64,000 bases of DNA from Rotaria socialis (taxonomy: Eukaryota; Rotifera; Eurotatoria; Philodinida; Philodinidae): the NCBI GenBank assembly GCA_905331475.1, contig CAJNYU010002922.1, positions 18,569-82,568 on the forward strand. The letters are read 5' to 3'. Shown here piece by piece: positions 47,523 through 62,481 of this stretch. The notes under the pieces are model-generated. The model was not told the DNA's origin. It saw nothing but the letters and a program-made list of their open reading frames with translations, and searched no databases. Each line of letters opens with the position of its first letter. Positions within the stretch are counted from its first letter, which is position 1. Made by a program: the position numbers and the translations under genes.

Positions 47523-47530
47523 CTTATATA
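47523..47530 (-). promoter_or_regulatory. TATA box of the chitinase gene
   Basis: The minus strand reads TATATAAG about 60 bases before the ATG, in a suitable position for a short-leader promoter. This supports 47464 as the true start and argues against a missed upstream coding exon. Confidence 0.5.
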
Positions 47531-48123
47531 CAAAACTAGAAAAATATGTATTACACAGTGATGGATCAGGCGGGTGCTTATACTGTTATCATTGTGTGAG
47601 AAAAATCACATGTGTCTCATCTTATTACTAGAATTTAAAAATAATTTCATTTTAGTACGCCTTTTAATAGGTTGTGAAATATTGCATTAGTTCGTCTAAA
47701 AAGTTGATTTTGGTTTGCAATTACTTTTATAATTACATGAAAGTGTGCGTTTTCCATAAGCTCTTTTTTTTTCAAGTTTTATTGGTGATCCAACATTTTT
47801 ATCAACTATTATAGATATATATATACACATACACAGAATGCTTAGTCTGAAATACAGATATTATACGTTTGCTGCGAAAACTTATTTTAAATAAAACCTT
47901 AGAAAGCGTTTCACCGTGTAAATAAAACATGATTAGAAAACAAGATACAACTAATATTTTTCTATTCGTTTGTTACTATTTTTTCCAATAACTGATCATA
48001 TTGTAGCAATATTTAAAAAGAATTGAAGTTTAGTAGATTTATTATAAAATAATAGATATTGTTCAGTTATCTTCAGTTTAGATTAAAAAAATTAATAAAA
48101 ATGTTTTTATTGATTGATATTAG

Positions 48124-48957
48124 AGATGTAGTCTTTGCCGAGATAAAATATTTGACACAGAAGCTGTTCACTGTATTATTGGTAACATATTTTTATTTGA
48201 ATTCTTTATGATATACCTGATTGACGCTTATAATTACCTGATATTATACGATATATATATATATATATACAGAAAGAGAGAGAGAGAGAGAGGGAGAGAG
48301 AAAATAAATTGTAGATGCTACTATATGTAGCGAGAATTCACTTTTGTACGCTTTCTGTTATGAACAATCTATTGTATACATGTCATAAAGGGTTTACTCT
48401 CGACATTGAAATCACAGTTTCTATAAATAACACTTTTCAAATCGTCTTCTTGTCTATAATATGAAAATAGACATGATTGCTTACGATCTCTTTTGCTTTG
48501 TTCACTCGTTACCAATTTTTTCCAAAAGTAGTGCTACATTTTCATTGTTGCCTATTTTTAATAATTATGATACTGAATCTTTATGAGTAAGTTTAGATAG
48601 AGATGTGTTTCAATGTGAATGTAGCGTGCTAGTTTATATTGGGCTTTGAGTTATCGAATAGTAATAATGATCTACACCCATTAAATTCGTACATTTTTTT
48701 TTCGTCGACTTTTGTTAAACACCACTGGTTCATTGTTGTTTCATAGCAGTTAAATTTTCCTCCGTATTTGCAATTATTCATGAACTGAAAGAAGGATTAA
48801 CCAATCATGTTGTATTACATACATCGGCCACCACAATCGAACTGAACAAAACTGAAAGGTATTCTTGTACAAAATTTATAATAAAGATATTTAACGTGTG
48901 AAGACATTTAAAATCCACTAGTTTAATTTAATTTTTAGGATGATCAGCTTATTGTAA
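48124..48957 (+). CDS. candidate three-exon gene end, unknown protein
   Basis: Plus-strand segments 48124-48181 (donor GTAACA), 48747-48858 (acceptor TTTCATAG, donor GTATTC) and 48939-48957 (acceptor ATTTTTAG, stop TAA) join without a frame break to about 62 codons. They include RCSLCRDKIFDTEAVHC and, in the middle exon, SSVFAIIHELKEGLTNHVV. The middle exon also reads cleanly. No family recognised. Upstream exons are not identified; the segment at 45106-45174 ends in the right phase to join, which would nest the chitinase gene in an intron. Could be chance. Confidence 0.27.
48250..48300. repeat. TA then GA microsatellites
   Basis: About ten TA units followed directly by an interrupted AG run of about 26 bases. 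Confidence 0.9.
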
Positions 48958-49053
48958 CAACGAATGAGTTTTGTCCTATTTGAAAGATTTTGCTTATCTA
49001 TCTTAGTCGTCAACGTGGTGTCATGACTATACTTATCTTGCTATCAGAAGAAG

Positions 49054-49061
49054 TATAAAAA
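49054..49061 (+). promoter_or_regulatory. TATA box of the CD225 gene
   Basis: TATAAAAA about 60 bases before the ATG at 49116; spacing matches the chitinase promoter on the other strand. Confidence 0.5.
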
Positions 49062-49115
49062 AAAAGGTAAGAAGTCACAAGTTACTTTATTAAGAGTTTA
49101 AAAAAGCTAACAAAT

Positions 49116-49511
49116 ATGCACACAGAAAATAACGGCTACAACACAACTGAAGCTAGTGAACCTCCAGTATATCACAAACCTCCTCCAAGCTACGGATTCT
49201 CGAATACCGCCGTATTTCAACCATACGGCCAATCGCTACCACCACCAATAAGCTCTGTATCTGTTCAATGTGCTGTCAATCCGAATACTATCTACATGCA
49301 GCCGCAACCCATGAGTGCTTTCGCAGTTTATGGGCTTCCTTCGGGCACGGCTCATATCAATGACTACATGGCTTGGTCAATTTTCAATATCTTCTGTTGT
49401 GGTCTTGTATTTGGTCTCATAGGAGCGATGTTGTCGTCCCAAGTACAACAGCGCAAAATGGCAGGTGATGCAGCAGGTGCTCAAAGTTTATCAACAGTCA
49501 CTGCAATATAG
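49116..49511 (+). CDS. CD225/dispanin-family membrane protein with in-frame stop
   Basis: The frame from ATG 49116 gives 131 residues. There is a Pro/Tyr-rich cytosolic N-terminus with PPVYHKPPPSYG-type motifs, then the start of a CD225 domain (NDYMAWSIFNIFCCGLVFGL) with the double-Cys in the first intramembrane helix and the conserved loop SSQVQQRKMAGDAAGAQSL. A TAG at 49509 then stops it. The same frame continues for 25 codons (49512-49586) as a hydrophobic helix with Gly/Ile repeats, exactly where CD225 proteins have their second transmembrane helix, and ends at TAG 49587-49589. No intron signal removes the stop. The gene is either recently inactivated, read through, or affected by a base error. 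Family members act in vesicle and membrane-fusion control; the role here is unknown. Confidence 0.8.
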   Translation: MHTENNGYNTTEASEPPVYHKPPPSYGFSNTAVFQPYGQSLPPPISSVSVQCAVNPNTIYMQPQPMSAFAVYGLPSGTAHINDYMAWSIFNIFCCGLVFGLIGAMLSSQVQQRKMAGDAAGAQSLSTVTAI

Positions 49512-50235
49512 AACGCCTTTACCACTTTGGCTGGCATTGGTATCATTATTGGAATTTGTATCTACGTGGCTAGCATTGGCTACCTCTAGATGTTACGGTT
49601 ATTTCAAATCCATGCCGGATAGCAAAGACATATCTATGTGAAATTCACACTTTAAAACTTACTCATAAATTGAATTATTTATACTGCCTATAATTTTGTA
49701 AAACTAATGAAAATGTTAATTGATTACTTTGCGTACATTTAGCACATTTGAAAGTACAAATTGTGCTCTATCTAACGAGCAATACATCACGCAATCGATA
49801 AATTTCACCAAAATTCACTTTTCTGTGAGTGGCTGAGGGGGAGGGGCGAGCGAATGAAAGAAAATAAAGTCGACAAATTGTTTTTATATTTTTATTTTCG
49901 TTATCATTAGAGATGTTTTTTCTTGATATAAAGATAATATACTGACTGATCAGTTAAAACCAGATAACAACAATTGTATATCAACACTCTTTTTTAATAT
50001 GTTTTCATGAAAAATTCAGCATTTCAGATTTCATTCTCACATCGAAACATTAGATCATCTGATGCCATAATCAAAGCTTTGAAAAAGTATTATTCAGAAC
50101 AAAATGAATCACGATGAACTTTTCCGATAGTAGATTAAAGTGCAAACAATAAATGATATTTAGTTCACTCTGAATAACATTACTTCGTATTGAATTCTTT
50201 ATCTATTTTTCAAGTTAGATAGACTATGGACTCCT

Positions 50236-50750
50236 TCATTCCAACAGATACATCACAAACACATTGAAATCTATAATAGGGTCACCGGTTTGAAAGCAAT
50301 AGTCTGGCATTGTTAGAAATGAGAATTTGAAAGAAGTGAATGAAGAAGGTTGATTATATCATTTTCTTTTTGAGCAACATATATTATACAGTATCCAACT
50401 GTTAAACAACAACTGGTCTAAATCATGGAACAGCGTTTGAGTTCTTTCTATCGTCGTCGGTTGACCGAGTAAAATATCAAATATCAATCTGGAAACTTCC
50501 GAAAAATTAGAAAGTAATCTGAAACTTGCTTACCATTAGAGCCTTTCTTGGAATTTGTCGTAACAAGTTCAGAAGTAAATGGAATTTGCTAATAGAAAAA
50601 TTCTAGCATAAGTGGAATGTTAATAGTACTTATCATACAGAAATTTGATATTCAATATCGATCGTGATAGAATTCTAGACGCTTCAAACATCTCATGGTT
50701 AGGATAATTTGAATTTGAAAAGACTAAAATATGCAATACTACTGTGGGAG
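50236..50750 (-). pseudogene. partial gene or pseudogene, possibly armadillo-repeat protein
   Basis: Minus-strand exons 50750-50639 (acceptor TTTATATAG, donor GTATGA), 50588-50565, 50518-50400 and 50303-50236 (stop TGA) can be joined into about 107 codons. They contain PNHEMFEASRILSRSILNI and VSRLIFDILLGQPTTIERTQ, helix-rich stretches resembling armadillo repeats. The second exon must use a weak GTTACG donor. If the much better GTAAGC at 50532-50527 is used (with TTTCCAG as acceptor) the frame shifts by one. Upstream exons were not found. It is therefore either a real gene end with an odd donor or a decaying copy; the armadillo idea is tentative. Confidence 0.4.
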
Positions 50751-51316
50751 CTATATAAATTAACAAAGACAATTATATTGTGAATTTTTAAACAGTGAAT
50801 TCCATTCAATTTCATTGAACTTCATGAACTTCGAATTTCTAAACGAAGCTTATACTTTAAATTCGAAGATAGCAGTGACAAAAAATAAAATGATGATGTT
50901 CTGTTCAAAAATGCTGTTGTTGATAATATTTTCACGATCTTCATCTCAACTGATTTTTTTTCAAGTTTAGCAAGATCTTATTATAGCAAAGGCATCGACA
51001 GAAATATTATAATTGTAAATATATTAGTATGTATATTATCTCAGTACATTGATTCAACCAGCATCATCGTTTACCTAAAATTATAACAATAAATACATAT
51101 ACATGCACAAAATGAAGAAAAGAAAACACAAATTTTTATTTATCATAGTCCTTTGTTACGACTCATCGTATATATGATATTTTTAGAAAAAAAATCTTTG
51201 AAAAAAATTAAGAAGCCGCATTCTGTTTTACAAAGGTTGCCATAATTGTTTTTATCCATTAGAAATGAATATTCATCACTAACTGGAAAGTTCTTTTATG
51301 CTTTCTTTTTATACAG

Positions 51317-51457
51317 AAAGCAAATTCCGGTGATGTTGCATTTCCATATCAATCAAAACTCAACAATTTTATTGATGAAACGGTGAGGTCAGTTTCCATT
51401 TCAATGGCTAGTAGCACTAGTGGTGATAGCAAAAGGTTGCGAAAATGTGCTCAATAA
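51317..51457 (+). CDS. candidate terminal exon of unknown gene
   Basis: Preceded by CTTTCTTTTTATACAG, a strong acceptor, the frame reads 46 codons beginning KANSGDVAFPYQSKLNNFID and a Ser-rich basic tail, then stops with TAA. No family recognised and no upstream exon securely linked. Confidence 0.3.
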   Translation, partial: KANSGDVAFPYQSKLNNFIDETVRSVSISMASSTSGDSKRLRKCAQ

Positions 51458-53406
51458 GAACTTTTTTTATTGATTATATTGGTAGAATTCAAGAGATTAA
51501 AGAGGGATTAAAAGATATTCAAAGATTTTCTTTATATAAGATGCAGAGAGCTGTTTCTACTTGTATAGTCTCTAGATTCTTCTTTCTCATTTTCATAAAG
51601 TTCCATCCGAAGTCACGGAACACGATTAATAGACATGGAATCAATAATAAGAAAAGGCCTAACTCATTCATGGCAGTAAAATGCTATTTGTACAATTTAA
51701 ATAGATAAATAAAGAAAAGCACATGAAATTATTTTATTTCAGATTTTAAATGAATTTTCTTCGAAGCATCAAATAGATTCATTAAAAATAGAAAACCCAT
51801 AAATTTATGCAGGTACATTTCTCAGCGTCTAAGATCAACAATAGATAATGCTTTTTATTAATCTGTATTCACAAAGTGAATCAGGAAGAGTGTCACTTCC
51901 GATATAATAAAAGATGCCCTTTTAACTTTCAAAGCTCACAAATCTGAGCTTCTTTCAAAAGATTTCCGGTGTTATTCCATTCAAACCATTACATTTGATT
52001 TGTCTTCCGTCTGATTAATCTCTATATTGATACGATTGATGAAATACTATACTCATCGACGATGATTTCTAACTAGAATATTTTTGAAATTTTCCGTCGA
52101 TTCTTTGGACTTCAAATATGTAATTATATTTATTATTGAGAAAAACCTAGGAGAATTGCTTTAATATCTTTTTTGTTTGACGGTTTCGTCACGCGTAATA
52201 GGAAAATATGCAAAAAAAGAAAAAATAATACCAATACAAAAAATCTACATATTCTTTGAATATATTATTAAAAAGATCAGCGAACGTTTTTTGTTTTACA
52301 TTAGTCTTGTCTTGTTTCGCACAGACTATTTCAACTGAAAACTATTTTCAGTCACAATGATTTCCTACGTAGAAATTATATTGAACTAGATTTTACAAAC
52401 TACATCTGAACATTGTTGCAAATGTTCTTGTGATAGGAGTGATAAATTGTTTTTACATTGAATATCGAACAAAATCTTCTCAATCATTCATTATTTCTAC
52501 CCTATCCTAAGGCTATGTGCCACAATAAACAGTGAAGATTTATTTGTTCAAAGAGTGAAATCGAATTGTTCGATGAACAAATCTAATACTAGATTTAGAA
52601 GAAAAAATAAATCAGTTCGTTTCATTTTTTTTTCATCACGTACACGCACAAAAGTTGTCTATCCAACTCAATCACTGAAATAAATCATGAATCTAAACAA
52701 TAAACTTTTATGAAAGCGGTTTTTGCTTCTAGAACAAAACTTTCATAGATGGTTCCAGTAAAATATTAAGACAAATAAAATAGTAGAAAAATGTTTGTAT
52801 CTTGTTTTTCAAATGAAATACATATTTCAGATTATTTTACATTTATTCAATCTGAATCGTTTACTCTGTCCCCGTCTAAATAATCGTATTTTGTTTGGGA
52901 AAAAACGACTTTTTATTAGATAATCATTGCTCCGATATTATGAACTCTTCAAGTTGCAATAAAATTAAAAAAAAAAAACGTGCATCATTAATAATATTTT
53001 TTTAATAGTTTACATCGAGGGAAAAGCAATGAATTATAGTCGAATAATTTGATCGGCTTCTACAGTTTCAATAGTTTTTCTCTCATAGAAATAAAAATCA
53101 TTCAAAGCGTACAACTAGTATAGAATTCTTTTTTTACTTTCAAATAAAACATCTTCTATTGTTTATTGGCCAAATATTCATCGTTCACGTTCTTAATCTT
53201 GTAAACAACAAAATTACTTAATATTATTAAATGTTTTACTGTTAGTAAAAACAAATAATCATGTCGTTGGAATGTACAGCAAAATATTGCTTGTTTACTT
53301 TGACAGACTAAAAAGAAGACTGTATATGTTCCCCGCGGAATATAAATCATATTGTATTCAATTCAAGACTAATAAGGGTACTTTTTTCCTTCTTAAAGTA
53401 TATGAA

Positions 53407-53715
53407 ATGAAGTTTATCCTAGTAATTGGGTCTTTAATAATGCTTTCTATTTCTGTTAACATCCGGACATCCATTCATTTCTGTGAAATGCTCAATAGCG
53501 AATGTAGTGTTAACCTTCATCCAAGTACTATTCCGGAACAAACACGATTGATCATCATTATCATTATGATCATTGTGAACATGCTACGACTGTTGTTTTT
53601 CTTAACGATTTTCCTCTTTTTATTTTTAATGATTAATAATGTTTCTTTCTCGAGTAGAAAACGAAGTCTAAATGCATTTCAGACACTGAGTATTGCAAGA
53701 GAGAAAACTTACTAA
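53407..53715 (+). CDS. doubtful small membrane protein, 102 aa
   Basis: From ATG 53407 the frame begins with a signal-like segment (MKFILVIGSLIMLSISV), has two Cys in a short polar region, then one long Ile/Leu/Phe-rich helix and a basic tail. Layout resembles a small secretory-pathway membrane protein. No family recognised, and hydrophobic frames arise easily in AT-rich DNA. Confidence 0.25.
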   Translation: MKFILVIGSLIMLSISVNIRTSIHFCEMLNSECSVNLHPSTIPEQTRLIIIIIMIIVNMLRLLFFLTIFLFLFLMINNVSFSSRKRSLNAFQTLSIAREKTY

Positions 53716-54010
53716 ACAAATGTCAAAAAATTGTCTTTCCCTAATGTGATTCGAAGAACGACAATGATGTCTTATTACTCTTGAGACCGAGAAAAAAAGC
53801 AAAAGAATGAGCATTTCATCAAAAAGCAAGAAAAAATGAGGACACACGCTCGGCCCAACCAGGAAATCTATAATTGATCGGGTATTGCCTCTACGATGCT
53901 GTTATATAAGATATAGAAACCATCTCTATGTTAAATTCGGCTCGATTTACCAATTTCTTTTTCTTTTTGCATTGAAAAAATTGCATTTGATTGATTACGT
54001 GAAAGAGAAA

Positions 54011-54016
<6 letters not shown>

Positions 54017-54041
<25 letters not shown>
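54017..54041. repeat. TA microsatellite
   Basis: About twelve uninterrupted TA units. Confidence 0.9.
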
Positions 54042-54047
<6 letters not shown>

Positions 54048-55112
54048 GTTTTTTCCTTTTTATATTAGCAGAGATCTTCTGCAAGAAACGATTGTTAGAT
54101 TTGTTAATATTTATCATTATGTACTGTGTCAAATTTATAATTATATATATAAACTAATACATTAGTGTAATCGTTTTATGTAATATTTAATAGAACTGAA
54201 CTTATTGTGAGAATTTCTGTGCTATATGATAATTGCAAATTTCAAGTCTATTTATTGCACTTTCATTTCTTTGTTGTTTCATAATTAGTAAAAAGAAACA
54301 ATTAATCGATTCTAGCTAATCAGACAACTTTTAATACTTAATTTTATTTTCGATCTCTTATCCGTTCATATACCATAGTCATATAATTAGATATTCTTTT
54401 TTCTTCGTTGTCAGGTGAGCATATGTTCTTAGTTGTTCGTCTTGATATTACTGTGTCATTCAATTGTTCGTTTTTTTTTTAATAAGTAAGTCTCCTGAGT
54501 CGAGAATGCATTATCAAATTCTTCTTTCATTTTTTTTTCTCTTTTTTTTTCTGAAACATGATATAATCAAGCTTGAACATGCAAACTAATGCATGGGCAC
54601 TATTATTAATAAACAAATAGATAACCCGTAAATCGTTCAATGATTGAATGAATAAATGAGAGAATAGAAGGGACAACGACAACATTCTCGAGAAACGGAA
54701 TACATATATACAGACATTACAACATCGTTGTCAAGGCATTGTGTATTGTAATGAATCTCTGTGTTGATGCCGACAAAAATGGAACAAACAGAAGAGCCAG
54801 GCTTTGTCAAATAGAAGAAAAAAAAGAAAGAGAAAAGAGAAGAACGAAAAGAAAAACTCGTAGAATCCTGCGTATTTTTATGCAACGAGTATGTCTCTTG
54901 TTGCGTCCCTGGTTTCTTCTTTCGCTTCTTTCTATTGCTACTCTGAGAGAACAGAATCATCGTTGCATTGCTTCGTACTCAATTGGAAGCTGAGAACGAC
55001 ATTATATTCTTTTAGTTGTTGTAGCATTGCTCGATAACGGAAAAAGAAAACTAGGAAGAAAAGAACAATGAACATGTTTTTTTCTCTCAAGTCGAGAGAA
55101 AGAGACAATAAG

Positions 55113-55141
55113 CGAGAGAGAGAGAGAGAGAGGGGGGGGGG
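55113..55141. repeat. GA run followed by G-run in calmodulin leader region
   Basis: About ten GA units followed by about ten G, then CAGACAGACAGAG. This purine-rich strand bias lies about 520 bases before the calmodulin ATG and is typical of promoter-proximal or 5'-leader sequence. Confidence 0.85.
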
Positions 55142-55662
55142 CAGACAGACAGAGAAAAAGAGAAGGAGAAAGAGCGAGAAAAAAGAAAAATCAATTTTCT
55201 TTTTTTCCTTTTTTCCTTTCTCGCATTTCGGTATTACAACGTGCTCTGGTTTTTTTTTCTCTTTTAAAAAATCTCTGATTCTTTCTTTTTATTCTTTTTT
55301 CTTCTGTTCTATAGAGGAAGCAAGCGAGATTCGTCGTTGTTGCCGTCATCATCACAGAAAATACTCTTGCCGTCGCTGCGCGATAAGAAAGATAAGTTGT
55401 TGCTTCTACGACTATTGCCTTGTGTTGCCGCGCATTGCGTCCGTGCCGAGTCGGACCACTCTCTTCTCTTTCGCTTTTTCTCGCTCACATACTCTCTCTA
55501 TCTACGACTGAACGACATTGCATACAAAAGCACGAACCCCGGTGTTGTCCAAGAGAGACAAGAACGACAAATAATCTGCATTAGAAACCTGGTGTACAGG
55601 TTAATATCAAAATACACATACGAGTGTAATTTTAGCGCAAACACAATTCCAATTACATCATA
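55142..55662 (+). promoter_or_regulatory. probable calmodulin promoter and 5' leader
   Basis: The GC content rises sharply from about 55310 (TTCGTCGTTGTTGCCGTCATC) to the ATG at 55663, with CG dinucleotides otherwise rare in the flanks. Open frames here are not protein-like. It is the expected place for the transcription start and untranslated leader of a highly expressed gene. No canonical TATA box is obvious. Confidence 0.5.
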
Positions 55663-58518
<2,856 letters not shown>

Positions 58519-59147
58519 AAAAAAATGATGATGCCTCGTTTTCTTTTTGTCTTATTCTTTTTTTTTCTTATCTATTTTGTTCGAAGGCGCACTCACTCAT
58601 CTCGTCACATCGATAAATTGGATGGATGAACGTGTGGATGATTGTCGTCACTTTCTATTGTTCACACAATCTTTTTCTTTATATGCTTGTGTGTGTGTGC
58701 GTCACGCGTCCTTTTTTTTCTTGAATGTCTGTCTATTTGTCTGTCATGGCGTCGTGCGGCGCTAATAATATAAGACACAAAACAAAACAAACACAAAAGT
58801 GTTATACAGTTAGCAAAACTGAGCCGAAATTTTCTTCATTTGTTAGTCTCTACCGATTTATAATGGATGTATAAAGGCAATTAACCAATGAACAACATGC
58901 AGACGATGAGAACAACCGCAGATAGACTTTCGACAAATTATGAAAGAAATGTGAGGCAACGAAAAAAAGACATTTTTACCAACAAATTCAATGGAATAAT
59001 GAGATTGGTAACGAGAACGAGTACCCTACATCGAATAGAGTTCATCTTGTAAATGACAAAAAGTCTTTTTTTTATTTCCAACATACTAGAATTTTAATCT
59101 CGGAGATTTTTTAATGATAAACATGTAGTCTCATCTATTTTAGTATT

Positions 59148-59153
59148 AATAAA
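59148..59153 (+). terminator. poly(A) signal of calmodulin
   Basis: AATAAA in AGTATTAATAAAGCTATTT about 630 bases after the stop, giving a long 3' leader-like tail that contains T-rich and CA/GT-rich blocks. Confidence 0.55.
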
Positions 59154-62027
59154 GCTATTTGGTTAGACAATATTGATTTGAGAAATGAGAGATAGTAATA
59201 ACATGAATATAGTCGCTCCTTTGCGAAATAATCAAATTAATACTTCATTTCTGAAGAATCATTGAAGTTTCATATATTGTCAATGTGCCAATGAATATAA
59301 GTGTCTAATAAGAAAAAGATAAAGAGAAAAAAGTTCAGAAAATTCTATTTCTCAATTATAATACAAATACGGTTAAGAAAATTTAATAATCAAGTTGGTT
59401 GAAGTAGTATTCTACGACGATATGAATACCAACTTTATCTCAAAACATAATTGATCTTCTGTTTCTTTTTATTAGGAGAAAAACAGAAAATTTTTAATAT
59501 TTATTATGTTTTTTTATTCTTGTGAATGTCGTTTCATCATAATATTATTAGATTATTTTATAAGTGAAGGAGAAAATGTTCTCTCTTGACTAGTGAATCA
59601 TTATAAGGAATAATTATCTTTCGAATAGCGTCAAACTTGAAAACACGCCATAAGTAAGAGATGCACTCGAGCCGATATCGACGAAAGTTAATTATTCAAG
59701 ACACACATTCTTTACAGTTTGTTGTTCAAATTTTGTTCAGAGATTTACGACAATCATTGTTTTTTTCTTTTTGAGAGAAAGAAACAGAAAACTTATTTGT
59801 GAACCAATCTAACAAAAAAAAACGATTTAAATAATTATAAAGTAAAAAGTAAAATTTTCACTTCGAAATTGCTTATTAGAAGATAATTACTTTGATAATT
59901 TTCTTCTATGCAAAAATCCAAATAAGAACATTCTATTTTAGAAAAGTAAGAATTAATCAAATCAATGAGTTTTTTGTTTAGATCGACGATAGAATAAATT
60001 TTAATAATGAATCACAATGAACTATATTTAGAGAAAAATTATATCTGGTAAAATATCTGCTTCAGATATTCTTCTCTTACTTAGATATTTATAATGAGAA
60101 GAAATATTGATTATTCAATATTCTAAATTTTTATATGGATTAATATATTAGATGATGATGCAAAAATATTTGTAATTGTGGACTGAACATGTGAGTTATC
60201 TTCATTAATTGAATGTAAACTAAGAATTTTCTTATCGTTTAATGCTTATAAAAAAAAGTAACAAATTATTTGACATAGAAAGCGAAATAGATCTTTTCAA
60301 TATACATTGTAAAGCCGTTGAAAAAAAGATTATTTTAATGTATTACCCTCTGAATTATCGTATTCCAGGTTAAATCTGTGAAAATTCAATTTTAAAGATT
60401 TATTTTTAGCACAATATTTTCCTGTTTCTATAGAAAAATCCTGATCATATTGAAACATTTAACTATTGCAATTTATTCGACAAAAAAGAATCTTTTATCT
60501 ATTAAATTGTAATTACTTCTGGGAATTTCTTCAGAATGCTACTTATTCTATTTATTGCGAAATAGAGAAATTTCAAGTATTTGATGAAATATAACAAATG
60601 AAATTGGATCATTGAGATTAGGATGCATGCAATTCAATATTCAAAATTTTTGAAATAATTTCATATTGATTAAATCAATACGTAAGTAAATTTATCTTAG
60701 GTTAGTAAAAATTAGAAAATGTTAGTCTTATTTTCTCAATGAAAAATGTACATCATTTTTATTCCTTTAAAAGAGATAATGACAAAAAAGGAATTCATCA
60801 GAAATATTATTCAAAGATTATCTCAGATGAAGTGACAGCCTGGGAAAATAATATGTGCACTGTTGATTTGATTACTATTTTTCATATCAAAAATTCTAAT
60901 GTAAACTGTAATTATTTTATTATCTCTAATTTTGTTAACCTATTAAACTTTAGATACATCTTAAAAACTATATGAAAAATTACGTAAATAGTTAATCATT
61001 CTATTAGCAAACACAATTTTATATCTTTTTTTTATCATCGAAACTATTGAGATTGATTTTTTCATAGCTACAGAAATGAAACTTAATTTTTAGTTGAAAA
61101 ACTATTAATAAATTTTTGTTAGTCTTATTTATTTAACTTATCAATGATGAACTCTCATTATCTATTTATTGTTTCTTTTACTGGTTGCGTATAATCGACA
61201 TTGTTCGAATTGTTATTTTTGATGTGAAAAATGGTGTTTCTTGTCTATTATATGACCAAAGAAAAACTTCCATCGATATGTTTTTGGGCATATAAACAAC
61301 TAACTACTGAATCATTGAATATATTTGCTGGAAAAATTATTTCTAGTTGTTATTGATAATCAATGTTAGGCATGTTTTCTTCGAATTCATATCGTAGAAT
61401 AACACAAAGATCTTATTCTTTGTAGATGAAAATCTAAGATTGTCACGTATTCATTTATCAACAGATGATTGATGTGTAGTTGAGGCTCATTCATAGACAA
61501 TGATCATTATCTCCATCGAGAAGAATATTATACAAACATATTCATCTAGGAAAATGCTTCGAATATCAAATAAAAATATTTATAAATTGTATTTAAATTT
61601 ATCATAGACGATATTTGTGGGAAATATTTCGCTACAGATACTGACATTGCCTGAAATATTGTTTTGTTGTTGAAGATTAATTACAGGAAAGATGCTGTGA
61701 AATACTTTTCTATTATTTTTTGCACTTTCCAATAATCTAAATATTTGATGTTGTCATTATCTATCATGTTTGTTTCCATTGAAAAATGATTCTTATTTTA
61801 AAAAAAGCATCCATAAAAACCCCTTAGTGATAGCATAAATTCAATGATAATAATGGAAAAGTAACATAAAAACATTAGTCATTCTATTGAAATTACATTT
61901 TAATTATGACTATATCAAGAAAAAACAAATTTCTTTGCAAGTTAATAATAAAAATTCGTATAGTAAGAAGATCAGGAAAGGATTTGTTTTACTCAAGTCA
62001 CTCGAGAAGTCATGTTTCTTATAGTCC
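59154..62027. other. gene-free AT-rich stretch
   Basis: No exon or repeat family recognised. The frame at 60739-60975 shows no family feature. Confidence 0.6.
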
Positions 62028-62184
62028 GGGGTGCGCCGACCATTCCAACTTTGGGGGAGGGGGGGGGGTGTAAAAATTTTCTCCTCCAAAATGCTAGGCT
62101 CAGGGATGTCGCGAGAAAGCAAAAATTGTGGGAGGGGAGTAGCTTATAAAATCCTACTTTCCAAAAATGTTGAAGGGGAATAGC

Positions 62185-62384
62185 CAGTGTTGCCAGATCT
62201 TCCATGATTTTGAAAACCCGTATTTTTCCCAATTTTTTGAACTTCTTCTGGATTTTGTTGAATTTTTTCGAATTTATCCTGATTTTTCCCGTGTATTTTT
62301 CGGTTTCTTTCGGATTTGTCAGGAGTTTTTTTTTATTTTGAGATTTGAATTCTGGATTTTCGAGTTCAACATCTGACAATACTG
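62185..62384. mobile_element. nested MITE, 200 bp
   Basis: Ends CAGTGTTGCCAGATC (left) and CAGTATTGTCAGATG (right, reverse-complemented) are inverted repeats, 12 of 15 identical. The flanks GGAATAGC and AGAATAAC agree at six of eight bases, consistent with an old hAT-type duplication. The interior is T-rich with repeated GATTTT-TCC motifs. Confidence 0.55.
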
Positions 62385-62466
62385 AGAATAACTTATAAAA
62401 TCACGCTTAAGATAGTATAAGTTTTATTTTGTAAAATACAATGCAAGACAATTTTTCGAGCATTAA

Positions 62467-62481
62467 GGGGTGTTACACCCC
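62467..62481. repeat. perfect short hairpin
   Basis: GGGGTGT and ACACCCC pair around a single base, within an outer AAGGGG/CCCCTT pair; part of the transposon-end region. Confidence 0.6.

Larger units (their letters stand above)
47531..49053. other. divergent spacer between chitinase and CD225 gene
   Basis: AT-rich DNA with TA/GA microsatellites and three exon-like plus-strand segments (listed at 48124-48957). No recognised gene. Confidence 0.5.
49590..55662. other. long gene-poor stretch, with calmodulin leader at its end
   Basis: It contains the exon-like minus-strand set at 50236-50750, a terminal-exon candidate at 51317-51457, a doubtful small membrane frame at 53407-53715, a TA run at 54017-54041 and the purine-rich leader region near 55110. 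The remainder shows no coding structure. Confidence 0.5.

Noticed and set aside
54637-54993. Overlapping open frames on both strands
   Set aside because: They come from purine/pyrimidine-rich low-complexity DNA, have no family features, and lie in the calmodulin upstream region.
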